Source: Tenebrio molitor (Eukaryota > Arthropoda > Insecta > Coleoptera > Tenebrionidae). Taken from it: a stretch of 64,000 nucleotides of DNA. A program made the position numbers and the translations under genes. Under the pieces are notes generated by a model. That model saw nothing but the letters and a program-made list of their open reading frames with translations. It was not told the DNA's origin and did not search any database. Numbering within the stretch: the first letter of the stretch is position 1; the number at the start of each line of letters is the position of its first letter. Of this stretch, positions 37,782 through 49,398 are shown in pieces. The stretch is from positions 17,546,001 through 17,610,000 of the forward strand of contig NC_091048.1 of assembly GCF_963966145.1 (NCBI RefSeq). Reading direction: 5' to 3'.

Positions 37782-39216
37782 ATGTCTGGAATGTTATATG
37801 GTGGTGACGAAATCGGGGCTTTAGTATTCGACCCCGGCCATCACTCCCTACGTGTAGGTTATGCACAAGAGGACACTCCAAAAGCCGAGATTCCGGCTGT
37901 TGTCGGCGTTGCACCGGACGATACACTCAAAATAGAACCAGAAAGTAAACCAGATGAGAGCAATGTGTCTTCAACCGCACCGGGTATAAATTTTTTTAAG
38001 GCCAAGCTGTAAGATTTGAAAATATGTAATTGAAATCTTATAGCTTGGAAGTACTACATTGACACTACGTTTCTTCACACACCGAGGGCCAACATGGAAC
38101 TGCACAGTTACATGAAAGACGGTATGATTGAAAATTGGGATTTGTTTGAGAAAATTATCGATTATTCATACGATAAGGTGAAGTATATATTCATCTCTGA
38201 TACCTAACATATAACAATGCTTTTATAGATTATCCAGTCAGAGTCTCAGTATCATCCTGTCCTTTTTTCTGAGTGTCCTTGGAATCTGCGTCAAAAACGC
38301 GAAAAACTCACAGAAATCATGTTTGAAAAGTACAAAGTACCTGCTTTCTTTCTTGTAAAAAATGCAGCATTAGCAGCATTTGCTAATGGTCGTGCCACAG
38401 CGTTAGTTATCGACAGTGGAGCCACACACACATCAGCCGTACCTGTTCTAGATGGTTATGTAATGACCAATGCTGTTGTAAAATCACCATTAGGTGGTGA
38501 CTACCTCATCTTGAAAGCAAGAGAAATGCTTGAACACATGGGAATTGACTTGACACCATCCGCATTAATAGCAAACAAAGAAGTTGTCCGAGACAAGGAT
38601 AAACCAAAATATATGAAAAAGAAGTTATCTTTTCAGCCAAGTAACAGTTGGCTGGCATACATGATGAAAAAAACAGTACAAGATTTTCAACAAAATGTTA
38701 TACAAGTGTCCGAGTCGCCATTTGATGAAAGAATTGCTGCAGGATTTCCAGCTGTTCAACATGAATTCCCCACAGGATATCGTCAAGATTTTGGTTCAGA
38801 ACGATTTAAATTAGCTGAGGTCCTTTTTGACCATGCAATGTTGGGGGCAGGGCACATAGGTAACGAGTTTAATTTAATATTACTGGATTTAACAATGGAG
38901 TCTTTTGGCAGCTGCAACAAGTGCTGGGATGTGTGATGTGGATATAAGGCCAGCTTTGTACAGTTCCGTAGTTTTAACTGGTGGTAATTCTTTGGTTCAA
39001 GGATTTAGTGATAGGTTAAGTCGGGACTTGTCATCTAGGACTCCTGGTTCCTTAAGACTAAAAATGATTGCCGCTAATGGTACAGTAGAAAGACGATTTG
39101 GTTCGTGGGTTGGTGGTTCAATTCTTGCATCAATTGGAACATTCCAACAAATGTGGATGTCAATGCAAGAGTATCAAGAGGCTGGAAAAGCCCAAATTGA
39201 CAGAAAGTGCCCTTAA
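37782..39216 (+). CDS. Bap55: Bap55, actin-like subunit of Brahma/BAF complexes
   Basis: Actin-related protein orthologous to ACTL6A/BAF53. It is a core subunit of Brahma (SWI/SNF) remodellers and of Tip60- and INO80-type complexes, and acts in the nucleus with actin on the HSA domain of the ATPase. Four exons: 37782-37983, 38044-38177, 38229-38859, 38912-39216. All introns are 51-60 bp with GT-AG ends. Phases join cleanly to 423 residues, close to the usual 429. Landmarks are MSGMLYGGDEIGALVFDPG at the start, WKYYIDTTFLHTPRANMELH in exon 2 and VIDSGATHTSAVPVLDGYV in exon 3 (actin-fold phosphate loop). MCDVDIRPALYSSVVLTGGN and WVGGSILASIGTFQQMW lie in exon 4, which ends RKCP, as in the human protein. 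The ATG at 37782 matches family N-termini. Its 3' end faces Sil1 at 181 bp. Confidence 0.95.
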
Positions 39217-39317
39217 ACTGATGCAATTTTAAGTTCAAACATTTCCAATTTTATTTTATCTCTAACATCGTCTCAGTATTTTTTAGAATTTTTAAATTCA
39301 GTATGTAAGGAATTTGT

Positions 39318-39323
39318 AATAAA
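39318..39323 (+). terminator. Bap55: Bap55 polyadenylation signal
   Basis: AATAAA about 100 bp past the Bap55 stop. A minus-strand AATAAA at 39250-39255 could serve the facing Sil1 gene, in which case the two transcripts would overlap at their 3' ends. Confidence 0.5.
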
Positions 39324-39397
39324 ATTCAGAAGTAACAAGTTTTTTAAAAATATTATTTAAGAAAAATAAATAAATATAGACTTTAAACAAACGTTAT

Positions 39398-41393
39398 TTA
39401 CAATTCAGTCTTTACACTGCTCTGGTTTACATAAAGCAAAATTTCATCACAAAGGTCCTTCAAATTACTGAAAAATGTGGTGTCACTGGAATCGCCAGTG
39501 TTATCATCAGACTCGTTAGAACTTAATAGTTGGTAACGTTTCTTCAAACTTTCTAACAAATCCTTCTCATATTTTCTTCCACAATACTCCCTTAAAGAAT
39601 GCATAGCAGTCAAACATTTTTCCAACGAATCGTGATCATCTTTGTCGGTTATAAGCAAACCCAGCAATAACCTGTTGAGTTTTTTGCACCAATCGTGTTC
39701 CAAAATGTATTTGGTCAAGCTAAATGATGTATAGTACTTGCTTAACTTTTCATCAAACGCCGCCCACTTATGCTCTACTATCAAATCAGAAATCATTGTG
39801 ACAATTCTGATTTGGATTTTAATATTGTCAGTATCAAAAAATTTCGACAACACCGTCAAACCCCCACTTTCGACAAATTTTTGTTGAGCCACCGGAAACG
39901 ACCTCAACAGAGCACCCAACGCGGTTAAAGCTCTGCTCTTGATCCCCGAATCGGAACCGAAATTAATTAGGCGCAACAGAATTCCAACACCACCAGTTTC
40001 GAGGGCGTGAATTTTTGGACCGACGTTGTTTTGCATCAGAGATCCCATCAGTTTTAGCGTCTCTTTTTTTATTTCCGTATTACTTCTGTTTAGGTTTTTG
40101 TAGATGATTTCTTGGAAACCATTTTGTCTGACAAATTCGCGCGCGTTATCGTACTGGTGTGCCAAAAAGTCTAAATCTTCGAGAATTTTCAACACTTCCG
40201 CTTTGTCCACTTTACCTCCGGTAGTCACCTCTTTGTGTTTTTTTAACAAATCGGCAATTACCTCAGCATCGATTTTCGGAGTCAAATTCAGTTCACCTAG
40301 ACTCTTTTTTATGTCATCATAACTGCGAAATTTTTCCTGGATGTTTTTTATTTCGTCGGGAGTGAAGAGGTCGTCGCCTTTAATGTTTTTAACGGCCTCT
40401 TCGAGAATGGATTTTGGGATGATCTTTTCGGAAAGTTTCTCGTCTTGACTGTCCTGCGGTACGGCAGTTAGCGCCTTGGTTTTGTCCTCGGGACTTTGAT
40501 CGTCGTCTAGCAATTTCGCCTCGGTTAGTCCTGTTTCTAGGTTTATCCTAACGTGGAGTCCTTTTGGGATCTTTTGACCTGTCGTGAAAAAATAACAGTT
40601 TCGCTAGTTTACTCTCTGAGTTACTCCTAAGAGTCCAGGAAAATACTGCCAAAATCTGGAATGAACTGCGACCTTCATGAAATCTACAGGGCCACGTAAT
40701 TAAAAAAAGTAAACGAAAAATAAAAGAATTGAAATAATTTTAATTCATAATCGTGATGATCAAATAATTGTTTTGTCAACTGAGTTACATTTTTTCGAAA
40801 TTTTTCGCATACATCAAATTTTTCAATTCATTTGATACTTTGTTTAAAATTGCTGATTGGTTCATCTGCATTTTTCATGAAGATCAGGTGTACTCCCAAT
40901 GTGTGAGGCAATATTTTGCTTGATTTTTTGTTAGTGTTAATTAATTATAACCAAGCACAAAATCATTGTTCCTTTTCAACTTTTCTACTTGAAACCTTGT
41001 TCTATGTGGCTGAGCAAACTATCCAACTACTTACAACTACAATATTGTTACGTGAAATAGTGCCTACGATATCTTTTCAAAAGCTACCAGTGTAAAAGCG
41101 TGCTTTAGATCCAAACCGCCCCATGAGTCGTGCGAAAGCGTTAGTTCTTTGTGAAACTGACTGTACAAACACGTTTGGTGAAAACATGCAAAATATATGT
41201 GCCGCAGACTATCAAATACTATAAATGGGAGCAAAGTGATAATTACAAATATAATCCTAAGATACTACGGCTTACCTTTTTTAACAGTTTGCCACTCTTT
41301 GGTAGGAACAAAAACATCGTTGTCTTCATTTTCATTACACTGAATTAAAATTATAAACAGAAATAATATGAAGACACTCGATTTTTTAAACAT
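39398..41393 (-). CDS. Sil1: Sil1, ER nucleotide-exchange factor for BiP
   Basis: SIL1 releases ADP from the ER Hsp70 chaperone BiP. Two exons: 41276-41393 and 39398-40578, intron 697 bp, GT-AG, phase 1, giving 432 residues (human SIL1 is 461). Exon 1 starts MFKKSSVFILFLFIILIQC, a signal peptide, and ends FVPTKEWQTVKK. The split glycine then leads into QKIPKGLHVRINLETGLTEA, which is the conserved N-terminal block of the family. An acidic linker follows, then armadillo-type helical repeats from about residue 140 (ALETGGVGILLRLINFGSDS, SRALTALGALLRSFP, KFVESGGLTVLSKFF). The C-terminus is KTEL, a KDEL-like ER-retention signal. Head to head with Nlp, tail to tail with Bap55. The exon-1 join is inferred from phase and conserved sequence. 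Confidence 0.93.
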
Positions 41394-42059
41394 TATTGTT
41401 TGTTAGTGCTCACATGTAAAATAAAACATTTTTGCAACTGCGCTACTTTATAGGTTAGAGTCACAAACAGGTGACAGATCGAACTTGTGTCCATTTTATT
41501 GGTCCACGTTGGATGTTGTTTTGACTATTTCGTCGTTAATTACAAATTGTCAGGCAAATTTCTGAAACTGAATACGAATGCAACGAAAAATCCAGCAGTG
41601 CCTGTTTTATTTCGATAATTCATTTTATTAGTGCCCCTAAAAATCTTCATCAATTTTCGGAAATGATTTCAGATTTTGATTTGAATTTGAGCGTCGGACC
41701 GTCGACGATCTGCGCATTTTGTGTCTAAAACGTCGCATTTTCAATCTTCAAAGTCTGGAAATATTCTCATAAAATTTAAAATTTGTTTAATGTAAACTTT
41801 ATCTAAAATTCCCCTATTGCGATTTATTGCAATTTTCATTCATAATGTTGTATAATTTGCCAGTGAAACTGCATAATAGATAATAAATTTTAATGCGTAA
41901 CCTTAGACACAATTCTTAGTCCCTCCCTCTTCCTCTTGCCATTTGTTAACGGCAATCGCCATTAGGAAACGCACTCTCTTTTCGTCTTCGATCCGTTTGC
42001 TTTGCCGGCTTCTAGTCACGTGCAGTGCTCTAATTATCTATAAACATCTGTGAATTACG
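41394..42059. promoter_or_regulatory. Shared Sil1/Nlp divergent promoter region
   Basis: The 666 bp between the two start codons, transcribed outward both ways. No TATA box at a standard distance from either start is clear. The Nlp side (about 41930-42059) has the more mixed base composition expected of a 5' leader. A bidirectional promoter is an inference from layout. Confidence 0.5.
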
Positions 42060-43220
42060 ATGGCCGATGAATATTTCTTTGGTAAGTTAAAATAACTGAA
42101 ACATGTCGCTTCATATTCGTGGTACACATTTTTTGATATCGTTGTTAATAATGATAGAAAAGTAATACAAAAATTGTTGTGATGCCGGCTATTTGCGCGC
42201 CATTATTGACGGCCATTGTTTACATTATCCCGGCAAATTCTAACGAAATTGTGGGAAATATATCAGCATTATTTCAATTCTCACGCATTTTTTCAAGTTC
42301 TGGGAGAAAAACGCGTTATGGTCGTCAATGCGGCACGATTTCATTTAAATTTCGCGATGGAAGCTCATTTTTTTTGTAGCAAAGCATGAAAGATGCGTAA
42401 TTCGCTTTGTAATGGGTTTTTTGCGTTGTCCTCGTACCCAACACGGGTTTTGCGCCGTTGGTTTTCGTTGATGTAGATTTTGGCCGTTTTTTAGCTTTGA
42501 CGCTGAAGGGGGCTAAGGCTAGTGAGGTGTGGGATCCAGAAGCCAAAGGGGCTGAAGACTACCAAGGTGGCCACAAACTCATCATCAAACAAGCTTTGGT
42601 AGGCCCTGAAGCCACAGAAGGCGAAGTAAATGTAGTTCAAGTGGAAGCCATGACTTGGAAGGACTCTGTTAAAATCCCAATTGCTTCATTGAAGGCTGGT
42701 GGAGCAAATAACCAAGTAGTTTTAGATTTATCATTCCCTGATCCTCCAGTCACATTCAGTCTTGTACAAGGTAATGGACCTGTACATATAATAGGGCATC
42801 ATCTCATCGGTAGTCCAATGGAAGAGTTTGATGAAATGGACGAGATGGAGGAAGAAATGATAGAGGATGAGGAAGGAGAAGAAGGAGCCGTAAGTCATTT
42901 GTCTTTTTTCATACTTTATGTGAATTCTACTATTCATCATTGAGTGAAGATATCTGTGTTTAATATTTATTGGTAATTGCAAGAGTTGTATTTGTAGGAC
43001 GAAATGAAGAATAGTAGAACAAACAAACGAAAAGTTTCAAATGGAAAATCTAATAATAAGGTGTGATTACAGAATTTCAGTACAACACTATTTTTTAATA
43101 TTGTTTTCCTTTTAGGAAGAGGATGAAGATGATGAGGAACCTAAAAGCAAAAAGGCCAAAACGGTTAACAATTCAAAAGGGAAGACTCCTGTTAAGAGCA
43201 ACAGCAAAGCAAAGAAGTAA
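42060..43220 (+). CDS. Nlp: Nucleoplasmin-like histone chaperone
   Basis: Nuclear pentameric chaperone for histones H2A/H2B, active in sperm chromatin decondensation and chromatin assembly. Four exons: 42060-42081, 42495-42889, 42998-43060, 43116-43220, all GT-AG, giving 194 residues. The core domain (about residues 3-112) starts MADEYFFALTL and includes EDYQGGHKLIIKQALVGPEA, VKIPIASLKAGG and GPVHIIGHHL. Acidic tract A2 follows (EEFDEMDEMEEEMIEDEEGE, ending about residue 139). Exon 3 adds a short basic NKRK signal, and exon 4 has an acidic EEDEDDEE run and a lysine-rich tail. An upstream in-frame acceptor at 42476 would add six residues (DFGRFL) into the core. The 42494 acceptor fits the family better. 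Core strand residues are intact, so the gene looks functional. Confidence 0.93.
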
Positions 43221-44100
43221 TTTAAGTTTTTCTTTTTTAATCATTCATTTTATCATTAATGCTGTTTATGTCTCATTGGAATTGGACTTGATTTTTTCTG
43301 GTGACCTTCATTTTTTTTAAAGGACCACTATTGTAGGTGATTTATATGTTAAAATGTTTTTGACATATTGTCCAATTTCTTTTATTCCATAAGTAACTTT
43401 TATGTGAAGTATGTAAGACGAAAGAAACCTGTTTAGGTATTTATTTGTGAAATTCAGTTGTTTGTATATACTACAATCTCATTAAAATAGTTTTTTTCTA
43501 ATAAAATTGTCTTTTCTATATTCAATTTTATCAAGAGCTGTTTATGCTCTTTAAAATGTAAATTATGAAGTGCCGAAATTTGCTTTTTGCAGTATGGTTC
43601 AACATTATTGGCCATGAGAATTTTTAATGTTTTTTTGGTTAAACAAATGACAGACATGTTCCAAAAAGTGTCTAAGCATGTGGGGAGTTTGACAAAATAA
43701 ATCAAATTTGAAACATTTGTGTTAATAAGTGTATAGCTAATATTAGTAAATATATAAGTAGATCATTGAAGTACATATATAAGAAACTCTTAACGACGAT
43801 ATTTTTTTTAACAGTTCATATTCTAAACTAAAAATCAGCAAAACAAAGTCGTGTTTTTATATTTTACATATTCATGAAATGTGTCTACAATTGTTCACTA
43901 ACAAATGATTGTATTTGCTTTTATGGAAATAAAATGGCATTTATTCTTTTCATAAATTTAAGTGTAATACTGATTTAAAAGTACTAAAAAAAACTAACTT
44001 TTCAAAAGCATTTATAGTAAAAATTAATGACTACGTTTCCATGAGGAACCAAAAACGATTTGAAAATGGTATTGGTATTGAGTACGAAAGTGTACATTTT
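43221..44100. other. Nlp 3' region and AT-rich spacer
   Basis: Probably includes the Nlp 3' untranslated region. Candidate AATAAA signals lie at about 43696 and 43928. The minus-strand frame of 83 codons in here is AT-driven and not supported. Confidence 0.4.
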
Positions 44101-44380
44101 AGTCCGAGAGCTGATGACGAATTTTGGGAAGGTATTTTAGGCAATCGGAAATTTAAAAAAATGTACTATTTGAATGTTAGTGAATCTGGAATCGAGAGTC
44201 GCTAAGGGCGTTTGCGGTTATTTTACTACTGCGCAGCATATGACATTTGCAAAAATGAATCCCAAAAAATATACTTTAGGCAGTCTGAAATTTTTATGGC
44301 AGATTTATTAATTGATATTAAAAATATGTGCAAAAAAGCCAGACGAATACGAGGGTTTTAAATAATTCCCCGACGCGAAT

Positions 44381-44492
44381 AATAGTATGTTATACGCCAA
44401 GGTAGAGAAGACATTTTTTTAAGCCGAGGTAGTTTATTCCCCGCGAAGCGAGGCTTAAAATTGTCTTCTCTAGCGTGGTTCATATACTATTT
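44381..44492. repeat. Fold-back hairpin module 2
   Basis: Outer arms AATAGTATGTTATACGCCAA and GCGTGGTTCATATACTATT, with inner GGTAGAGAAGACA pairing with TGTCTTCTCTAGC. It forms the left end of a composite insertion (44381-45085) in the left arm of the 6.26 kb element. The ancestral uninterrupted arm survives at about 49915-49950. Confidence 0.7.
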
Positions 44493-44782
44493 TTTTCACT
44501 ACTAGATCCGTTAAAACCCTTTCTAATAATAATTATTAATTAAATTTGTTTGTCCGATGCGACGATCCGAGTTCTCATTTTTCAACGGTTGCTATGAAAA
44601 TTGAAAATCGTCTGTCTACGTTAACCAATAAAATCAAAGAAAATCTTTCGTTGCTAGGTGACGGCTGTTCATTATTGACCTTGGTTAATAATGAAAATTA
44701 TTATTAACCTTGGGAGAGAAATTCTACTTCTGGGGTCGGTTCGAGAGTCAATAATGACGCCTTCTGAGACTAGTAGTGAAAA
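44493..44782. mobile_element. Segment with CACTACTAG inverted ends
   Basis: Bounded by TTTTTCACTACTAG on the left and CTAGTAGTGAAAAA on the right. The last 80 bp (44702-44782) are the spacer also found at 30558-30638. CACTA-like ends are suggestive, but no transposase or clear target duplication is present. Confidence 0.45.
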
Positions 44783-44784
44783 AA

Positions 44785-45085
44785 CATTTATTTTTCACTT
44801 TAGTATAATTGCATGATAACTCCTAGGATACGAAATACGTAAACATGTCCATAACAACCGGGGAATAGTACAGGGCGTAATAAGAATAAGCGGGTGTAAT
44901 GAATTCATAACGCCTTCATCAATTCAAAATTGCAAAGATGCCTTTTTTTTTTTAAGAACACGTATGCACCACGGCGTCACCGAATGATTACGCCCATCGA
45001 ACGATATCCATCTCTCGGGCTACAGCCCTCGAGCTGGATTCATCGTTCTCCGGGCGTAATGATCGTTGTAACGCCCTTGGTGCAT
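44785..45085 (-). repeat. Segment X, copy 2 (inverted)
   Basis: Reverse-complement equivalent of 30639-30973, ending GGTGCATAAATAGCTAT. It lacks about 22 bases present in copy 1. Its outer end resembles the left end of hairpin module 2 (ATAG, then TAT, TTAT and CCAAGG), so the composite has weak terminal inverted repeats. Confidence 0.7.
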
Positions 45086-45659
45086 AAATAGCTATTTAAA
45101 TAAGTGAGACAAAAAAGTCTTATGCGTATACATAGGTCCGAGAGAGATAGTTTATCGACGTCTGCCAGCAGTAGCTAAGGAAGGCCCCGGCTCGTTTTTT
45201 AAAATAGATTGTTAAACAAATCTTTTCTTCAGCAACGCCGTTCCTTACTATAGAGCCTATGTATCTGCTTAGATATTCTATCTATATACATGTGATGTCA
45301 ATTACCTAATAGTTTGTTTCCCAACTATATGCAGTTGTATCAGTTTATAACACGAACTACGTGTATGTAGCTATCTCTTTTCAACACATGTCAAACAAGT
45401 TCGTTGCCTCTGCTACGTTCGCTATTAAGATGGTCGCTCTATGCATCTCACTCTAAACCGTCGATCTGAGTAACATAGAACTATTGACGTCTGTCGGACT
45501 CGGGACGGCGTCAGATAAATGCAAAACTGCTCATGCGCATCATCCATAATTATTGGAAAAGTGAATGATATTTGGATTATTCAAAGCGATTATTTCGATT
45601 CATTCGATTATTGAAACACATTTATCAATTATGCCCAACACTATAAAATACTTTTTTGT

Positions 45660-45925
45660 TCGACACTGTCAGAATTTGAGAATTTTCTCTTGTGTGAACG
45701 GATTTTGATAAATGTCACAACTTGTCAAAACGAAACGTCAAGCTAATTTTAAAGATTTTTAGCGATTTGAAGCCTTTAAGGGGCTCGTCGAACAAAAAAA
45801 ACGTTGTATTCAACTCGTTCTTCTGTAATTTGGGCCTTTTTTGGCACTCGTGGACCTTTAAAACTCGAGTGAAACGAGAAAAAAAGCCAGAATTATACAC
45901 ACGAACTCGTTAAATAAATAACTAT
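45660..45925. repeat. Dispersed repeat, inverted copy of 17300-17590
   Basis: See 17300-17590. Here it sits inside the 6.26 kb inverted-arm element. Confidence 0.65.
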
Positions 45926-46770
45926 GAATTTAAATTTAAATTGGCAGAAATTATCCCTTGCTGTCAAATACGGACAAACGGTATGTCGTCTTCTTGATCC
46001 AGGCGTGACGTCACTGCATATATTTCTGATATAAACTATACCTAATATTAAAAATTTGCTTCAAATATGCGAATTAATATTGTCTGAATTAAAGTTACAT
46101 ATGAAAAAAAAAATCATTAAACTAATTTCAGATTAACAGGAACAAATTGCTATGTTTAGAAATAATATTTTTCGAATTTTCGTTAATAAATTTATGGCTT
46201 TTATATTAAAATTAGTTTAATATACAGTGCGTTTGTAAAGTTCGGAAAAAATTCCATAAAACTGTATACTCAATTTCATATAAATGTGCATCTAAGCAAG
46301 CCATGAAAATCTGATTTTCTGTTGGTATTAAAGCTAAAGCTGGTGATTTTGACTTTCAAAGTTGCTTGCTCTGCGCGAACTCGATTTGACTAATTTTTCA
46401 GTTTTGTTGTCCATTTTAACATTGCTGCTTTCAAAAGCAATGTTACGCCTTTTTACTGATTAAATTAAAGTAATTCTTATTTGTTTTTGTCTTTGTATTT
46501 TTATCAAGTAACGATTTATTGGACATGACCTTTAAAAATGTGACTTTTGTAATGTAACTAAATTAAAGGTGCTTTTACACATGCACAGCTCACTTGATGA
46601 ACATTTATATGAAATCAATTATAATAAGTATTAAGTAATAAGTATTAATTTCTCGAAGAGGTCAACTTTGTTTTTAAAAAGTGCATATTGTTCAGTACTT
46701 TACTTATGTTGACAGCTTTTTGTCTCGTAATTATGACGTCATCAATATTTTTTGTAAAGGACAACCCCCA

Positions 46771-47024
46771 GGTAATCTTGCATTTTACGGTGGCAAATGT
46801 GCGCATGTGCAAACTTCATATACTGACCCCCTGTTGTCAACGGTATAATTTGCTAATTTACTTTCAAAATATAAATTAGACAGGGCCCAATTTTTATTAA
46901 GAAACTACTACCGCGTTTAAAATTAATTGGGATTCAACAATTTGATCTGAAGCAACACATTTTCGCCATATAATAGACATTTCTACGCATGCGCACATTT
47001 GCCACCGTAAAATGCAAGATTACC
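46771..47024. mobile_element. 254 bp Mutator-type MITE with 9 bp TSD
   Basis: About 37 bp perfect inverted ends starting GGTAATCTTGCATTTTACGG. The 9 bp sequence CAACCCCCA precedes the element (46762-46770) and follows it (47025-47033) exactly. A 9 bp duplication with long inverted ends is the hallmark of Mutator/MULE elements. No coding capacity. Confidence 0.85.
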
Positions 47025-47226
47025 CAACCCCCACTTTTTTCTTCTTTTTTTGATAGATCTTTGTATTTTGGCCGTCACTTTCTTGACATTCAAGTAAAGT
47101 GTAAATAAACCTTTAGGAATAGTAACCCCACTTTCGATTCTTGTCATTTTGACAATCAATTTAAACTGTTTGAAGCTCAGATATTCCAAAAATCCGACAT
47201 GAATGACCAAAATTAGAGCAATCCTA

Positions 47227-48004
47227 TAGTCCATTTTTTTATTATAGTCCGATGAGCTTAGTCCGAATCAAGAAGTCGACATGACCTGCGTCTGCTTTCG
47301 ACATTTGACAGCAGTGCGAGTGCATGGTTCTACCAATATTTGAAACTTTATTTAGGCAACATGAGACAGATATTGTGTTCTTTCGTGCTTTCTTGGTATT
47401 TCTGCAAATTCATTCATCCGTTTTAATTTTATCTTTCAAAAAACCCTTCAGAACGCTTTTGATACCTAACTATTTACATATCAACATAATAGGTCAGATA
47501 TATTAAAAATTGTTGAAAACAGCACTAAACAATCACGTTTAGACTGTCTTTCTTTCTTCCTAGATTTTGTTTCGGCAACGCCATGAACACAAAACAACTC
47601 TCTAGGAATTAGTTTACCCCCTTACCTGTTAACTTCCAGTCTTGCAAGTTTCCGCGCAATTCCAATATTATTTTTGCAATTTACAAATTCTGCAAAAGGA
47701 TCTGTCCACATGCTTTTCGTTGGCATCATACGGAGGACATTTCAAGCAAAATTAAACAAAATTATCACAAATAACGTGATTAAAACGTAACCTAAAAATT
47801 TGACGTCGTCGCTAGTGGAAGAAACGTACAATTCGCGTCTTGCTCTAATCGCACATGCTAAAGCGAGATGCATAGTGGGACACGCTTAATACAATACGTA
47901 CAAGAATTCAATAGTTTGTTTACATTATGTTGAAAAGAGATAGCAATATGACAGTTGTTCTGCTTTTTAATTGATACATCGGACTATAATTAAAAAATGG
48001 ACTA
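47227..48004. mobile_element. 778 bp TA-flanked non-autonomous element
   Basis: Left TAGTCCATTTTTTTATTATA and right inverted AATTAAAAAATGGACTA, both beside TA. Both ends also contain an inner AGTCCGAT-type motif. Interior non-coding. Confidence 0.6.
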
Positions 48005-48371
48005 TACATAGATAACCTGAGGTAAACGTTCTGTGTAGTAGAAATGACAAAATAATTTAGAGTTTTGAAATTTACCACCCAAAAAATAACGTTCATAATC
48101 AAGACGGTAATCATGATGACAATAAAGTACGGATTACAATTTTTTTTTTTTGAATTGACATAATGACGGCCAAAATTTTTTGGCCGGCATATAAATAGTA
48201 CTAGCTGTTTCTGTTAATCTGAAATTAATCTAATGATTTTTTTTTTCATATGTAATGTTAATTCAGACAATATTAATTCGCACAGTTGAAGCAAATTTTT
48301 TATATAATTGACAATACAATTATATACAGGTGTTTTCGAAGTTGAGGCGTTCCTTTTAACATGTGGTAGTA

Positions 48372-48727
48372 CTATCGCGGCCAAAATACTTTGGTCGTCA
48401 ATGTGACATAAATGGTATTCAATTGTAAAGCAAGCTTTAGGATGTTTAACCTTATTTTTTACTGTTGTCAAAATTATTTTAATCCATCAGTGTCATACAG
48501 GTGGGGTAAATCCCAGCTGTGGAGGCAGGGTTCAAAAGCAAAAGATCAACATGGTCGCGGTTTAGACAACCTTCAGAAGCAAGTAAGACGATTCTATATT
48601 TATCAAAAACTGAAGGTGCCATATTTTTGACAAGAATAATGTGAAATTGTCATGTATATTGACATTAATACTTGATTTACATTTGAAGTGTCAAAAAGTG
48701 ATGACCAAAGTATTTTGGCCGCGATAG
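48372..48727. mobile_element. 356 bp TA-flanked MITE (GCGGCCAAA type), copy B
   Basis: Same length and nearly the same sequence as 11933-12288, with TA at 48370-48371 and 48728-48729. The high similarity of two distant copies points to recent activity. Confidence 0.85.
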
Positions 48728-49088
48728 TATGCGTTGTTCTAAGGAGTTTTAGCCAAAATCATCTTAGTAAAATGTGTACCGCAATGAAGATACAATTAAT
48801 TAATTTTTTTGAAACCGGTCCTGCTCAAATTTGCGCTGATTTGTTAGAAATTGGAATTGACAAAAAAAAATCAAATGAGCATGGACGTCAATCAAAAATA
48901 CTGTCAGAGTTGTCATCTAATTAGTCGAAATAGCTTTATTATTAGGAAAATAATGAGCTCACAGATATGTTGCAAATGTATGGGTAATGTTATCACGTTA
49001 TCAGAATGCAGCTGCGGCGTCCAGAGAGTACTGCAGAGCAATTTCCAGAAAGACACCATCCTGGGCCAGGTTAGTTATTAATCAAGTA

Positions 49089-49398
49089 CAGTTGCGGAAT
49101 TAAAATTTCGGGCACTATTTTTCTGTCACTTCAACAAAATCTTTGTAAAGCACCTTCTACTGTCATCATGACTGACATTCAAAAATTAAACTTTTCTGTG
49201 TCAGTCACCCAATCAACCCAATCAATTTTGAATATATGTTGCCTACCCGTTATTATGCCACAAATGACATTTTTTGAATGTCAAAAAGACAAAAACATGA
49301 CAAGAGTAAAAAATAAGGTTCCTTATTAACGTAAAGGTTGTTTTAGAGTTTATATCATGACATTGACAATAGTGCCCGAAATTTTAATTCCGCAACTG
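49089..49398. mobile_element. 310 bp MITE, CAGTTGCGG ends
   Basis: About 29 bp perfect inverted ends (CAGTTGCGGAATTAAAATTT at left), with TA at 49087-49088 and 49399-49400. Confidence 0.85.
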
